64,000 nucleotides of DNA from the NCBI GenBank assembly GCA_947502495.1, contig CANNAC010000003.1:1-64000 (forward strand), read 5' to 3'. Under the pieces are notes generated by a model. That model had not been told where the DNA came from and ran no database searches. It saw only the letters and a program-made list of their open reading frames with translations. Positions 1 through 8,702 of the stretch are shown one piece after another; the stretch's first letter is position 1, and every line of letters begins with the position of its first letter. Source of the DNA: an uncultured Flavobacteriaceae bacterium. GTDB lineage: Bacteria; Bacteroidota; Bacteroidia; Flavobacteriales; Flavobacteriaceae. Made by a program: the position numbers and the translations under genes.

Positions 1-46
1 GAACCGCTGTATCATTATTACTATAAATTTTCCTAAAATTTAAAAC

Positions 47-79
47 AAAAAAAACCTCCAACTGATGTTGAAGGTTTTT
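47..79 (-). terminator. Terminator downstream of tRNA-Cys
   Basis: Read on the minus strand, a 13-bp hairpin with one mismatch (arms at + strand 67-79 and 50-62, four-base loop) is followed by a run of T (A47-A54 on the plus strand). It lies 3 bases past the tRNA 3' end, which is the expected place for a factor-independent terminator of the tRNA transcript. Confidence 0.75.
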
Positions 80-81
80 CG

Positions 82-152
82 AGGTGTCGAGCGGATTCGA
101 ACCGCTGTAGATGGTGTTGCAGACCACTGCCTAGCCGCTCGGCCACGACACC
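82..152 (-). tRNA. tRNA-Cys (GCA anticodon)
   Basis: On the minus strand the sequence folds as a full 71-nt cloverleaf. The acceptor stem GGTGTCG pairs with CGACACC, the T-arm carries TTCGAATC, and the anticodon loop reads CTGCAAC, so the anticodon is GCA (Cys). The discriminator base is U, as usual for tRNA-Cys. The 3' CCA is not encoded. It stands alone, with its own promoter element upstream and a terminator just downstream. Confidence 0.95.
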
Positions 153-157
153 CTTTA

Positions 158-177
158 ATTCCTATTACAATAGGAAT
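158..177. repeat. Perfect inverted repeat in the tRNA-Cys leader
   Basis: ATTCCTATT-AC-AATAGGAAT is a perfect 9-bp inverted repeat with a 2-base centre. It lies between the tRNA 5' end and its -7 promoter element, so it would form a hairpin in the 5' leader of the precursor tRNA. A processing role is inference only. Confidence 0.6.
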
Positions 178-199
178 CTCATTATTTCTAACGAGAAGG

Positions 200-207
200 C
201 AAATATA
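200..207 (-). promoter_or_regulatory. -7 element for tRNA-Cys
   Basis: On the minus strand TATATTTG matches the Bacteroidota -7 consensus TAnnTTTG. No convincing -33 TTG is seen at 17-23 bp. The element would start transcription roughly 40 bases before the tRNA. Confidence 0.5.
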
Positions 208-237
208 AAAATATTTCCCTTTTAACGCTAGTTAGTT

Positions 238-600
238 TTACTTTTTTCTTTTTTCGGTAATTTCAATCGTTACCATTTCCACATCACCACCAATTGGAGG
301 ATTAATTTTACTTACCGCAACGGTAGCTATGCTAACCAGTCTAGACTCCTTAAGCACACGTCTTAAGATACGTTTTGCAACGCTTTCTAATAAGTGTGAA
401 GGTATCGCCATTTCTTCACGAACCACTTTATTTAAAAATACGTAATCTACAGTATCTTTTAAATCATCTGTACTTGCGCTTTTTTGTAAATCAGCTTTTA
501 CTTTAATATCTACACGGTAATCACTACCAATTTTAGTCTCTTCGGTTAAGCAACCATGATTTGCAAAAACTCGAATATTTTCTACTTTTATTATTCCCAT
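238..600 (-). CDS. folB: Dihydroneopterin aldolase
   Basis: FolB cleaves 7,8-dihydroneopterin to 6-hydroxymethyl-7,8-dihydropterin and glycolaldehyde in cytosolic folate synthesis. The 120-residue length is normal for the family. Visible landmarks are the N-terminal VFANHGCLTEE segment (residues 12-21) with the conserved glutamates, Tyr53, and the KINPPI segment with catalytic Lys98 near the C-terminus. The start codon at 600 fits the family N-terminus and lies only four bases from a perfect -7 box, so the message is predicted to be leaderless or to carry a one-base leader. No other folate gene is adjacent. Confidence 0.93.
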   Translation of the reverse strand: MGIIKVENIRVFANHGCLTEETKIGSDYRVDIKVKADLQKSASTDDLKDTVDYVFLNKVVREEMAIPSHLLESVAKRILRRVLKESRLVSIATVAVSKINPPIGGDVEMVTIEITEKRKK

Positions 601-604
601 GGCG

Positions 605-639
605 CAAAAGTAGTGTAATCCATTTCAGTTTTCATCAAA
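605..639 (-). promoter_or_regulatory. folB promoter, leaderless geometry
   Basis: On the minus strand TTTG (639-636), a 23-bp spacer and TACTTTTG (612-605) match the Bacteroidota sigma-70 pattern TTTG-N17-23-TAnnTTTG. Only four bases separate the final G from the A of the folB ATG, which puts the transcription start at or one base before the start codon. Confidence 0.65.
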
Positions 640-668
640 ATTCTAATGTATTTCTTTTATAGCGCGGA

Positions 669-878
669 TTAGTTAGTAAACAAATCAAAAATGTTACTAA
701 GCGCACTTGTTTTTGCTTTATAGAATTCGGTATACGTGCAATTATTACAAGTTACCGAAGTATATTTTTGCGATTGTACATCAAATATTTTAGACCAAGT
801 GCCGCCAGTAGCTCGCATTTGTCCGGTAGTATATGCGTTGTTTTTACATTTTGGGCATTCGTAGTTTCTGTGTTCCAT
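669..878 (-). CDS. Zinc-ribbon nucleic-acid-binding-like protein
   Basis: This 69-residue protein has two Cys-x2-Cys knuckles, CPKC at residues 8-11 and CNNC at 44-47, which form a classic zinc ribbon. It ends in a short aromatic-rich tail. It resembles the small stand-alone Zn-ribbon proteins annotated as predicted nucleic-acid-binding proteins (DUF2082-like). The role is unknown. It is a single gene on the minus strand, divergent from glnS and about 70 bases upstream of folB's start. The family assignment is moderately sure; a DNA- or RNA-binding activity is inference from the fold. Confidence 0.75.
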   Translation of the reverse strand: MEHRNYECPKCKNNAYTTGQMRATGGTWSKIFDVQSQKYTSVTCNNCTYTEFYKAKTSALSNIFDLFTN

Positions 879-938
879 AATTTTAGTTGTTTATATATTG
901 GTCTTCCGACTTCAGAAAAGTTACAAAATTTATACGCT

Positions 939-967
939 TTTGCAAATATGTAATTACTATAAATTTG
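939..967 (+). promoter_or_regulatory. glnS promoter
   Basis: TTTG (939-942), a 17-bp spacer and TAAATTTG (960-967) match the Bacteroidota promoter consensus at both boxes. Transcription would start near 972, which overlaps the upstream TTG at 975 and therefore supports the ATG at 1005 as the true glnS start, with a leader of about 33 bases. Confidence 0.65.
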
Positions 968-1004
968 TCTAGTTTTGTATTTCAGTTTAGAAAGTAATAT
1001 AATT

Positions 1005-3014
1005 ATGTCTGAAGAAACTAAAGCGCTCCATTTTATCGAGCATATTGTAGAAGAAGATTTACAAAACGGAATGCCAAAAGAACATTTACGTTTTCGTTTT
1101 CCACCAGAACCAAATGGCTATTTGCACATTGGGCATACCAAAGCAATTGGTATTAGTTTTGGCTTAGGAGAAAGATACAATGCACCTGTAAATTTAAGGT
1201 TTGATGATACCAATCCTTCCAAAGAAGAACAAGAATATGTCGATGCTATTAAGCGCGATATTACTTGGTTAGGCTATACTTGGGCAAATGAGGTGTATTC
1301 TTCCAATTATTTTCAACAGTTGTATGATTGGGCAGTACAATTAATAAAAGACGGGAAAGCCTATGTCGATTCGCAGTCTAGCGAAGCTATGGCAGAACAA
1401 AAAGGAACGCCAACAAAAGTAGGTACTAACAGTCCGTATAGAAATAGAAGTGTAGCAGAAAATCTAGATTTATTTCAACGTATGAAAGATGGAGAATTCC
1501 CAAATGGATCTCACATTCTTCGTGCAAAAATAGACATGGAAGATCCTAACATGCTCATGCGTGATCCAATCATGTATCGTGTCATGCATGCACATCACCA
1601 CAGAACAGGAAACGATTGGTGTATTTATCCAATGTACGACTGGACGCATGGAGAAAGTGATTATATAGAACAAGTTTCACATTCCTTATGTTCTTTAGAA
1701 TTTAAACCACACCGTAAATTATACGATTGGTTTAAAGAACAAGTATATCCTTTAAGTGCTGAGCAATATCCTTTAATACCGAAGCAAAGAGAATTTGCAC
1801 GTTTAAATTTAAGCTATACCATTATGAGTAAGCGAAAGCTTCTTAAATTGGTAGAAGAAAATATTGTTTCTGGTTGGGACGATCCAAGAATGCCTACTAT
1901 TTCTGGTTTACGAAGAAGAGGTTATACGCCAAATTCTATTAAACAATTTATAGAAAAAGTAGGCGTTGCAAAACGGGAGAACGTTATTGATGTTTCTCTT
2001 TTAGAATTTTGTATTCGTGAAGATTTAAATAAAATAGCACCAAGAGTAATGGCTGTTTTAGATCCTATAAAAGTGGTAATTACGAATTATCCAACGGATA
2101 AAGAAGAGTGGTTTGTAGCCGAAAATAATCCGGAAGATGCTGCTGCAGGAAGTCGAAAAGTACCTTTTTCAAACGAAATTTATATTGAAAAAGATGACTT
2201 TAAAGAAGAAGCAAGCGATAAGTTTTTCCGATTAAAACTAGGAGGTGAGGTTAGACTTAAAAACGCATATATTATTAAAGCGGAAGAAGTTGTAAAAGAT
2301 GCAAACGGAAACATTACCGAAATACATGCTACTTATTCCGAAGATACCACCAAAAAAGTAAAAGGAACCTTACATTGGGTTTCTGTAAAACATGCGGTGC
2401 AAGCGGAAGTTAGAGAATACGATAGATTGTTTGTAGACGAAGCTCCAGATAGCCATGAAGGCAAAGATTTTATGGAATTTATTAATCCGAATTCTTTAAA
2501 AACCATTGAAGCTTTTGTAGAACCAAGTTTGGCCGAAGCGAAAGTAGGAGAACAGTTTCAGTTTCAACGTTTAGGGTATTTTAATGTAGATAATGATACT
2601 GCAGCAGGTAAATTGGTGTTTAATAAAACGGTTGGTTTAAGAGATTCTTGGACAAAAGCAAAGCCGAAAGAAAATACCAATCCAAACCAACAAAAGCCAC
2701 AACAACAAAACCAACGAAAAGCAATTAGTGTGATCCAACAATTTGGAAAGAAATACACGAATCTTCCGGAGGAAAAACAAGTAAAAGTAAGAGCAGAAAT
2801 CCTAGAACTTGCTAAAGAAGTTTCTTATGAAGAATTAGAACCTCTTTTTGCAACTGCAGTTAAAAAAGCAGGGACTAGAATAGGAGCAATGCTAACTTTA
2901 AGTGTTTTATTAGAAAATGGTTTAGAGAAAAATGAAGCGATAAACGACTTTATTGAAAAAGCTTTAGAAGACAAGAACGAATTATTAGTTGCAGAAGCAA
3001 AAAATATCAACTAG
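1005..3014 (+). CDS. glnS: Glutamine--tRNA ligase with C-terminal extension
   Basis: GlnRS charges tRNA-Gln with glutamine in the cytosol. The 669-residue protein carries the class I signatures HIGH (residues 41-44, in PNGYLHIGH) and MSKRK (274-278), followed by the beta-barrel anticodon-binding domains. After a Gln/Pro/Asn-rich linker (about 555-572) it has an extra roughly 97-residue helical domain to the C-terminus. The usual enzyme is about 550 residues, so this extension accounts for the added length; similar tails occur in Bacteroidota GlnRS. The ATG at 1005 was chosen over the in-frame TTG at 975 because of the promoter position and because the family begins near this point. Confidence 0.95.
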   Translation: MSEETKALHFIEHIVEEDLQNGMPKEHLRFRFPPEPNGYLHIGHTKAIGISFGLGERYNAPVNLRFDDTNPSKEEQEYVDAIKRDITWLGYTWANEVYSSNYFQQLYDWAVQLIKDGKAYVDSQSSEAMAEQKGTPTKVGTNSPYRNRSVAENLDLFQRMKDGEFPNGSHILRAKIDMEDPNMLMRDPIMYRVMHAHHHRTGNDWCIYPMYDWTHGESDYIEQVSHSLCSLEFKPHRKLYDWFKEQVYPLSAEQYPLIPKQREFARLNLSYTIMSKRKLLKLVEENIVSGWDDPRMPTISGLRRRGYTPNSIKQFIEKVGVAKRENVIDVSLLEFCIREDLNKIAPRVMAVLDPIKVVITNYPTDKEEWFVAENNPEDAAAGSRKVPFSNEIYIEKDDFKEEASDKFFRLKLGGEVRLKNAYIIKAEEVVKDANGNITEIHATYSEDTTKKVKGTLHWVSVKHAVQAEVREYDRLFVDEAPDSHEGKDFMEFINPNSLKTIEAFVEPSLAEAKVGEQFQFQRLGYFNVDNDTAAGKLVFNKTVGLRDSWTKAKPKENTNPNQQKPQQQNQRKAISVIQQFGKKYTNLPEEKQVKVRAEILELAKEVSYEELEPLFATAVKKAGTRIGAMLTLSVLLENGLEKNEAINDFIEKALEDKNELLVAEAKNIN

Positions 3015-3059
3015 TTATTTTATAATATAATGTTTTAAAAAAATATTATATTCCATTTA

Positions 3060-3098
3060 AAAGATCCACTTTTTTATTTTATAAAGAAGTGGATCTTT
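3060..3098. terminator. Hairpin terminator after glnS
   Basis: A perfect 12-bp stem (3060-3071 with 3087-3098, arm AAAGATCCACTT) and a 15-base loop lie 45 bases past the glnS stop. The right arm ends in TTT but no long T run follows, so termination may be only partial. Confidence 0.6.
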
Positions 3099-3198
3099 GT
3101 TCTGTATAAATTCTTTGTAAGCATATTTAAAATAAATAATAATCGCTATATTCGAGCGCTATTATTCTAATTTTAAATATTTTGCAACTAAATTAATT

Positions 3199-6100
3199 AT
3201 GAAAAAACCAAGAAAAAACACAAGCTTAATAGGCTTGTTTACTAATTTATTGACTGCAATACTTTTACTCCATTGTAGTTTTTTAACAGCTCAAAACTCC
3301 AATATCGTTTACTTTCAAGACGAAGTAATTAGCATGCCAAATAACATAGAATCCTTCACTTGGGATGTGATGCCAGAAAGCGCAAAATTTAGAAAAGGTT
3401 ATTTTGGATGGCTTCAATTTAACGAAACACCTTCCCAAGATATTCAAGATGCATTTAAAGCAAAAGATCTGAAGCTTATTGCATATTATCCGCATAAAAC
3501 GTATCTTTTTTACTTTCCGAAGCATACCAATATAAACTACTTAAAACAATCTGGAGTACGTTCTATTATTCCTTTAGAAAACAGACTTAAAAAATCTTTA
3601 GAAATCAAATCCAATAGGATTGATGACTACGCAATGGAAGGAAATAATGTACTTATTACATTATTGCATCATGATTTTGTTAATACCGATTATGTAGTTT
3701 CAGAATTACTAAAAATAGAATCTGTTTCCATTAAAGAAAATTTTAAAGGACACAGTATGTTACAAATCGCCGTTCCTTTAGAACAAATAGATCAAGTGGT
3801 AGCTAAACCTTTCGTAAAATGGGTGGAATTAATTCCTGCACCTGCAGTAAAAGAAGATATACAAGGACGAAACCTGCACAGAGCATCTAATTTAGATAGA
3901 CAAACAATGACTGGTAGAAATTATACAGGAACAGGAATAGGTGTACTTGTAAGAGATGATGGCGTTGTAGGACCTCATATTGATTTTGAAGGAAGAATTG
4001 ATAATACTGCAACAACAACTACAGGACAAACGCATGGGGATGGTGTTGCTGGAATTTTAACAGGAGCCGGAAACCTAGACCCAAGAAAAAGAGGAATGGC
4101 GGCAGGCGCAAACCTGTTTGTAACCGATTATATTTCTACATTTTTAGATGTTGAAACAACGAGTTTAATTGACAACGGATTCGTACAAATTACAAACTCA
4201 TCTTATGGTGATGGTTGTAATAATGGCTATACTACCAATTCTATTACGGTAGATTCTCAAACAAATACAAACCCTTCTTTATTGCACGTATTCTCTGCAG
4301 GTAATTCTGGGGTTTTGGATTGCGGTTATGGAGCAGGAGCAGGTTGGGGAAATATTACTGGAGGACACAAACAAGGAAAAAATGTTATTGCTACGGCTAA
4401 CACATACTTTGATGGATCTTTAGCTACTTCTAGTAGTCGTGGTCCCGCTCTTGATGGTAGAATTAAGCCAGATATCACAGCACACGGACAAAACCAAGAA
4501 TCTACTGCAGAAAACAATAGCTATCAAACATTTGGTGGTACTTCTGGCGCAGCTCCAGGAATTGCAGGTGTTTCTGCACAGTTATATGAAGCTTATAGTA
4601 ATTTAAATGGAGGTGCTTTACCAGAGTCTGCTTTAATAAAAGCAACGCTATTAAATACAGCAAATGATTATGGAAATGTAGGGCCAGATTTTAGTTTTGG
4701 TTGGGGAATGGTAAACGGATTTAGAGCAGCAAAGTTAATAGAAGAAGGACGCTATTTAAACAGTACCGTTACACAAGGAACAAATAATAATCATTTAATG
4801 TATGTACCAGGAAATACTGCTCAAGTGCGTTTTATGGTCTATTGGAGCGATGAAGCAGGAGCGCCAGCAGCCTCACCTGCATTAGTAAATGATTTAGATT
4901 TAGTAGTAACAGACCCAGGAACTGGAACACACCTACCATGGGTTTTAGATTCAACTCCAAATGCAGCAAACTTAAATACACCTGCAATTACAGGAACAGA
5001 TCATTTAAATAACATGGAGCAGGTTTTAATTAATAACCCAACTGAAGGAGCATATACTATAAATATTTCTGGTTTCAATGTTCCTGTGGGACCACAAAAA
5101 TATTATGTGGTTTATGAAATTATTACCAATGGTTTAACACTTACTTATCCATTAGGAGGAGAAAAATTAGAGGAAGGAACTCAGGAAGTAATTCATTGGG
5201 ATGCAGTAAATGTTGGCAGTACTACAGAGCTGGAATACTCTACAGATAATGGCGCTAGTTGGACGGGAATTGCTACTGTAGCAGCTACAGTTACTAATTA
5301 TACGTGGACAGTTCCAAACGCTATTTCTGGAACATGTTTAGTAAGAGTTTCTAATGGAACATTAGTAGATCAAAGTAGTGAAACCTTTTCTGTTGCAGAA
5401 CGCGTAACTGGTGTAGCTATCACACAAATTTGCCCAACCGAAACAATAGTAATCTGGAATGCAGTAACAGACGCGACGTCTTATGATGTTTATCTTCTAG
5501 GCGAAAAGTTTATGGAAGTTGTAGGAAATACTGCAACAACATCTTTTGTAATTCCTATTGCAGATCCTAATAATCCAATTTGGGTTGCAGTTAGTGCTAA
5601 AGGAGGAAATGGCTGGGAAAGCTTGCGTACCAATGCTGTGAATTATGCAGGTGGCGGCTTGTTTAATTGTCCGTTAAGTAAAGATATAGCAGTAACCGTA
5701 TTGAATAATTCGGCTTCCGATTTTATTAAAGTATGTAACCAAGATCCTATAATTATTAGCGCAGATATTTCAAATTTAGGTACAGACCACCAATCCAATT
5801 TTATGATTTCCTATCAAATAGGAACAGAAACTCCAGTAGATGAAATATATGCAAGTATTCTTTCTCCTGGTATAACAGATACCTTTATTTTTACAACACC
5901 AGTAAATTTATCAACTAATGGTGTTTTTAGCTTAAAAGTATGGACCTCGCTTTCGGGAGATGAGTTTACAAGTAATGATGAAAAATCATTAGATTATTTT
6001 GCACAATTAAGCGGCACAACTCTTGACTTTATGGAGTCTTTTGAAGTAAACGGTATTGTCCCAACGGGATGGTCTATTAGTAATCCAGATAATGCTAGAA

Positions 6101-6825
6101 CTTGGGATGAACGAACAAATATAGTTGGAATAGATGGTAACCCAACAACTGTAGCTTTTGTTGATGGAGCTAATTATACAGCTACAGGACAAGAAGATAT
6201 TATTACCACCGAGTATTATGATTTAGATTTTGATGGTACTGCAGAATTAAAATTTGATATTGCAAAAGCACAATGGTCTGCATCTTACAATGATGGTTTT
6301 CGTGTAGAAATCTCTATAGATTGTGGAGTCTCTTACACACAAATTTATTTTAAAGATGCTTTAGATTTGGCAACAGTTGGTTATATTAGTTCTTTTTGGT
6401 CTCCAAATAGTGGAAGTAATTGGAGAACAGAAACCATAGATATAACGCCTTATGTTGGTGAACAAATATTGCTTCGTTTTATAAATATAAACGGTTATAG
6501 TAATAGTACTTTTTTAGATAATATTAATTTAACCAAGGAAGAGAATTCTTTATCTATTGATGAAAATGAACTAGAAAGCGCAATCTCTATGTATCCAAAT
6601 CCATCGGAAACAGAGGTGTTTATTAGTATTAATACCAATATTGGGAATACCTACCAAATAGAATTACTTAATAACCTAGGGCAAAGTATTACTACTATTT
6701 CTAAAACTCGATTTAGCCAAAGTGCACAACAACGTTTAGACGTTTCAAAATATGCTGCAGGATTATATTTCGTGAAAATTAAAGTAGATACCCAGGAAGT
6801 GGTTAAAAAAATAATCATAAAATAA
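3199..6825 (+). CDS. Secreted S8 subtilisin-family serine protease with T9SS sorting domain
   Basis: This 1208-residue secreted protease has an N-terminal signal peptide (hydrophobic core at about 13-27, ending near TAQ). A propeptide-like region precedes the S8 catalytic domain, with Asp253 (RDDG), His279 (QTHGDG) and Ser449 (GGTSGAAP) as the triad. Beta-sandwich modules follow from about residue 650, including fibronectin-like and MAM/jelly-roll-like stretches. The C-terminus (about 1130-1208) is a type A T9SS sorting domain, starting YPNPSE and ending in KKIIIK. The expected path is Sec export, then T9SS transport across the outer membrane to the surface or medium. It is a single-gene unit bounded by hairpins at 3060-3098 and 6846-6886. 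Substrate is unknown; peptide or protein scavenging is an inference. Confidence 0.92.
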   Translation: MKKPRKNTSLIGLFTNLLTAILLLHCSFLTAQNSNIVYFQDEVISMPNNIESFTWDVMPESAKFRKGYFGWLQFNETPSQDIQDAFKAKDLKLIAYYPHKTYLFYFPKHTNINYLKQSGVRSIIPLENRLKKSLEIKSNRIDDYAMEGNNVLITLLHHDFVNTDYVVSELLKIESVSIKENFKGHSMLQIAVPLEQIDQVVAKPFVKWVELIPAPAVKEDIQGRNLHRASNLDRQTMTGRNYTGTGIGVLVRDDGVVGPHIDFEGRIDNTATTTTGQTHGDGVAGILTGAGNLDPRKRGMAAGANLFVTDYISTFLDVETTSLIDNGFVQITNSSYGDGCNNGYTTNSITVDSQTNTNPSLLHVFSAGNSGVLDCGYGAGAGWGNITGGHKQGKNVIATANTYFDGSLATSSSRGPALDGRIKPDITAHGQNQESTAENNSYQTFGGTSGAAPGIAGVSAQLYEAYSNLNGGALPESALIKATLLNTANDYGNVGPDFSFGWGMVNGFRAAKLIEEGRYLNSTVTQGTNNNHLMYVPGNTAQVRFMVYWSDEAGAPAASPALVNDLDLVVTDPGTGTHLPWVLDSTPNAANLNTPAITGTDHLNNMEQVLINNPTEGAYTINISGFNVPVGPQKYYVVYEIITNGLTLTYPLGGEKLEEGTQEVIHWDAVNVGSTTELEYSTDNGASWTGIATVAATVTNYTWTVPNAISGTCLVRVSNGTLVDQSSETFSVAERVTGVAITQICPTETIVIWNAVTDATSYDVYLLGEKFMEVVGNTATTSFVIPIADPNNPIWVAVSAKGGNGWESLRTNAVNYAGGGLFNCPLSKDIAVTVLNNSASDFIKVCNQDPIIISADISNLGTDHQSNFMISYQIGTETPVDEIYASILSPGITDTFIFTTPVNLSTNGVFSLKVWTSLSGDEFTSNDEKSLDYFAQLSGTTLDFMESFEVNGIVPTGWSISNPDNARTWDERTNIVGIDGNPTTVAFVDGANYTATGQEDIITTEYYDLDFDGTAELKFDIAKAQWSASYNDGFRVEISIDCGVSYTQIYFKDALDLATVGYISSFWSPNSGSNWRTETIDITPYVGEQILLRFININGYSNSTFLDNINLTKEENSLSIDENELESAISMYPNPSETEVFISINTNIGNTYQIELLNNLGQSITTISKTRFSQSAQQRLDVSKYAAGLYFVKIKVDTQEVVKKIIIK

Positions 6826-6845
6826 GAAAGAAATATAAATAAGTA

Positions 6846-6886
6846 AAATCCCAAAAACAATCTGTTTTTGGGATTTATTTTTTTTA
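6846..6886 (+). terminator. Strong terminator after the subtilase gene
   Basis: A perfect 14-bp stem (6846-6859 with 6863-6876, arm AAATCCCAAAAACA) with a 3-base loop is followed by a T-rich tract. It sits 20 bases past the stop codon and has textbook intrinsic-terminator form. Confidence 0.85.
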
Positions 6887-6939
6887 AAACGTCCATTATT
6901 TTTTTGTACATTGAAAACAACTAACTAAAAATCATAATC

Positions 6940-7425
6940 ATGGAAGAAATTATCAATCCTTGGGCAATCCCAGTAGCAGCAGTAGCTGCATTAGTAATTG
7001 GAGCAATTTGGTACAATCCAAAAGTCTTTGGAAATGTATGGATGCGCGAATCTGGTATGACAGAAGAAAAAATGAAAGGAGCTAACATGTTTAAAATCTT
7101 TGGATTGTCCTTAGTTTTTGCAGGAATGTTATCTATTTTGTTAATGCAACTAACAATACATCAAACAGGAGCTATGGGAATGGTAGGAGGAGACATCGAT
7201 ACTGCTTTACCATCTTTTGAAGCTTTTATGGCCGACTACGGAAATGCTTTTAGAACCTTTAAACATGGCGCATTACACGGAATCATGTTTGGTATCTTTG
7301 GCGCATTACCAATTTTAGGAACTATCGCTTTATTTGAACGTAAAAGCGCAAAATATATTTTTATAAATGCAGGATATTGGATTGTTACGCTTGGCGTAAT
7401 GGGTGCAATAATTTGTGGCTTATAA
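6940..7425 (+). CDS. DUF1761-family integral membrane protein
   Basis: This 161-residue protein has four predicted membrane segments (about 8-26, 50-70, 108-128 and 140-160). The IGAIWYNPKVFG motif soon after the first segment is typical of the DUF1761 family, of unknown function. The DUF1761 call rests on this motif and on length and topology. It is monocistronic, flanked by the terminators at 6846-6886 and 7451-7483. No catalytic residue is evident and no function is proposed. Confidence 0.8.
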   Translation: MEEIINPWAIPVAAVAALVIGAIWYNPKVFGNVWMRESGMTEEKMKGANMFKIFGLSLVFAGMLSILLMQLTIHQTGAMGMVGGDIDTALPSFEAFMADYGNAFRTFKHGALHGIMFGIFGALPILGTIALFERKSAKYIFINAGYWIVTLGVMGAIICGL

Positions 7426-7450
7426 AATTTTGTAATGATGTAACACAGGT

Positions 7451-7483
7451 AAAGACTGAAAAGAATAACTTTCAGTCTTTTTT
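7451..7483 (+). terminator. Terminator after the DUF1761 gene
   Basis: An 11-bp stem (7451-7461 with 7470-7480, arm AAAGACTGAAA), an 8-base loop and a trailing T run lie 25 bases downstream of the stop codon. Confidence 0.75.
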
Positions 7484-7494
7484 ATTTAAATTAA

Positions 7495-8652
7495 TTGATA
7501 CACTTTAAACTTTTTCATACTATTGAAGACCTTCCAGATGCTTGGAATCATCTACCAGCACAAGATATTTTCCTCAAAACACCTTTTTTAAAAGCATTAG
7601 AGCAATCTTCACCAAGTAATATCACTTCGTATTACTTAGCTGTTTTTAAAGCCGAAAAACTAATAGGAATCGCCATTCTGCAACGTATTGAAATGTATGC
7701 AGAAGATATATTCCGAAAAACATCTACCAATTTTTTTAAGGTAATTGTTAAAAGAACGATTGCTAAAATTGTAAGAGGAAATGGAATAATTGTTGGAAAC
7801 GTCATGCATACGGGACAACATGGTTTGTTTTTTTTAAAGGAAGAAATTTCGGAAGAAGCATATCTAAATCAGATTAGTGAAGCTATTAAAGAATTACGAA
7901 AAACGATAAAAAAGCAATTCGGTAAAAAGATACGAATCATTGCTTTTAAAGATTATTTTGAAACGGATAGCATTCATGAAAACCATGCTTTTTTCAAAAA
8001 AGAAAATCTGTATAAAGTACAAGTACAACCCAATATGTTATTTGCTATTCCTCAAGAATGGCGTACCAAAGAAGATTACATCGCAGCTTTCACTAAAAAA
8101 TATAGAGATCGTTTTAAGAGAGCAAGAAAGAAAGGAGCTTCGCTAGAACTTGTAGAACTAGATTTAGAAGGTATAAACAAAAATGCTAATGCACTTTTCG
8201 ACTTATATGAGTGTGTATCAGATAATGCAGGAATAAACTCCTTTAAACTAGCTGAAAATCATTTTTACAGCCTAAAAGAACATGTAAAAGAAGACTTTAA
8301 AATCTTTGGCTATTTTTTAAATAACGAACTCGTTGGTTTTTATTCATTGATACTAAATAACAAGAAGCTAGAAACTTATTTTTTAGGATACAATCCAGAG
8401 CTGCAACACGAGTATCAAATGTATTTAAACATGTTATATAACATGGCTAATTTTGGTATAGAACATAAAATGGAAACCATTGTTTTTGCTAGAACAGCAA
8501 TGGAAATTAAAAGCTCTATTGGTGCAAAACCACATACTATGTATTTGTATTTAAAACATACCAACAACATCATTGCAAACACGGTTTTAAAGCTAATTGT
8601 AAAGTATATGAACCCCATTAGAGAATGGCAGGAACGACATCCGTTTAAATAA
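7495..8652 (+). CDS. GNAT-fold acyltransferase (FemAB/BioF2-like)
   Basis: This 385-residue cytosolic protein resembles the large Bacteroidota GNAT-type proteins with two tandem acyltransferase-like halves. The C-terminal half (about 195-330) carries the basic segment YRDRFKRARKK, then LVGFYSLILNNKKLETYFLG and an EYQMYLNMLYNMANFGI helix, typical of the acetyltransferase-6 (BioF2-like) fold. Acceptor and donor are unknown. The start is TTG at 7495; the next in-frame ATG is at about residue 66 and would remove the first conserved strand. It converges on the SPFH gene, with a shared terminator between them. Confidence 0.7.
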   Translation: MIHFKLFHTIEDLPDAWNHLPAQDIFLKTPFLKALEQSSPSNITSYYLAVFKAEKLIGIAILQRIEMYAEDIFRKTSTNFFKVIVKRTIAKIVRGNGIIVGNVMHTGQHGLFFLKEEISEEAYLNQISEAIKELRKTIKKQFGKKIRIIAFKDYFETDSIHENHAFFKKENLYKVQVQPNMLFAIPQEWRTKEDYIAAFTKKYRDRFKRARKKGASLELVELDLEGINKNANALFDLYECVSDNAGINSFKLAENHFYSLKEHVKEDFKIFGYFLNNELVGFYSLILNNKKLETYFLGYNPELQHEYQMYLNMLYNMANFGIEHKMETIVFARTAMEIKSSIGAKPHTMYLYLKHTNNIIANTVLKLIVKYMNPIREWQERHPFK

Positions 8653-8683
8653 AAAAACCTCAAAGTATTGCTTTGAGGTTTTT
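8653..8683. terminator. Bidirectional terminator between convergent genes
   Basis: A perfect 13-bp stem (8653-8665 with 8671-8683, arm AAAAACCTCAAAG) with a 5-base loop has A's on one side and T's on the other, so it can end transcription from both the acyltransferase gene (+) and the SPFH gene (-). Confidence 0.85.
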
Positions 8684-8702
8684 ATAAGAATATGAAAAAG
8701 GT

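Noticed and set aside
1-47. Second tRNA gene at the left edge
   Set aside because: Apart from the 11-base T-arm match, the following bases cannot form an anticodon or D arm.
975-1004. In-frame TTG start for glnS at 975
   Set aside because: It coincides with the expected transcription start after the promoter at 939-967, and the added 10 residues are not part of the family; ATG 1005 fits better.
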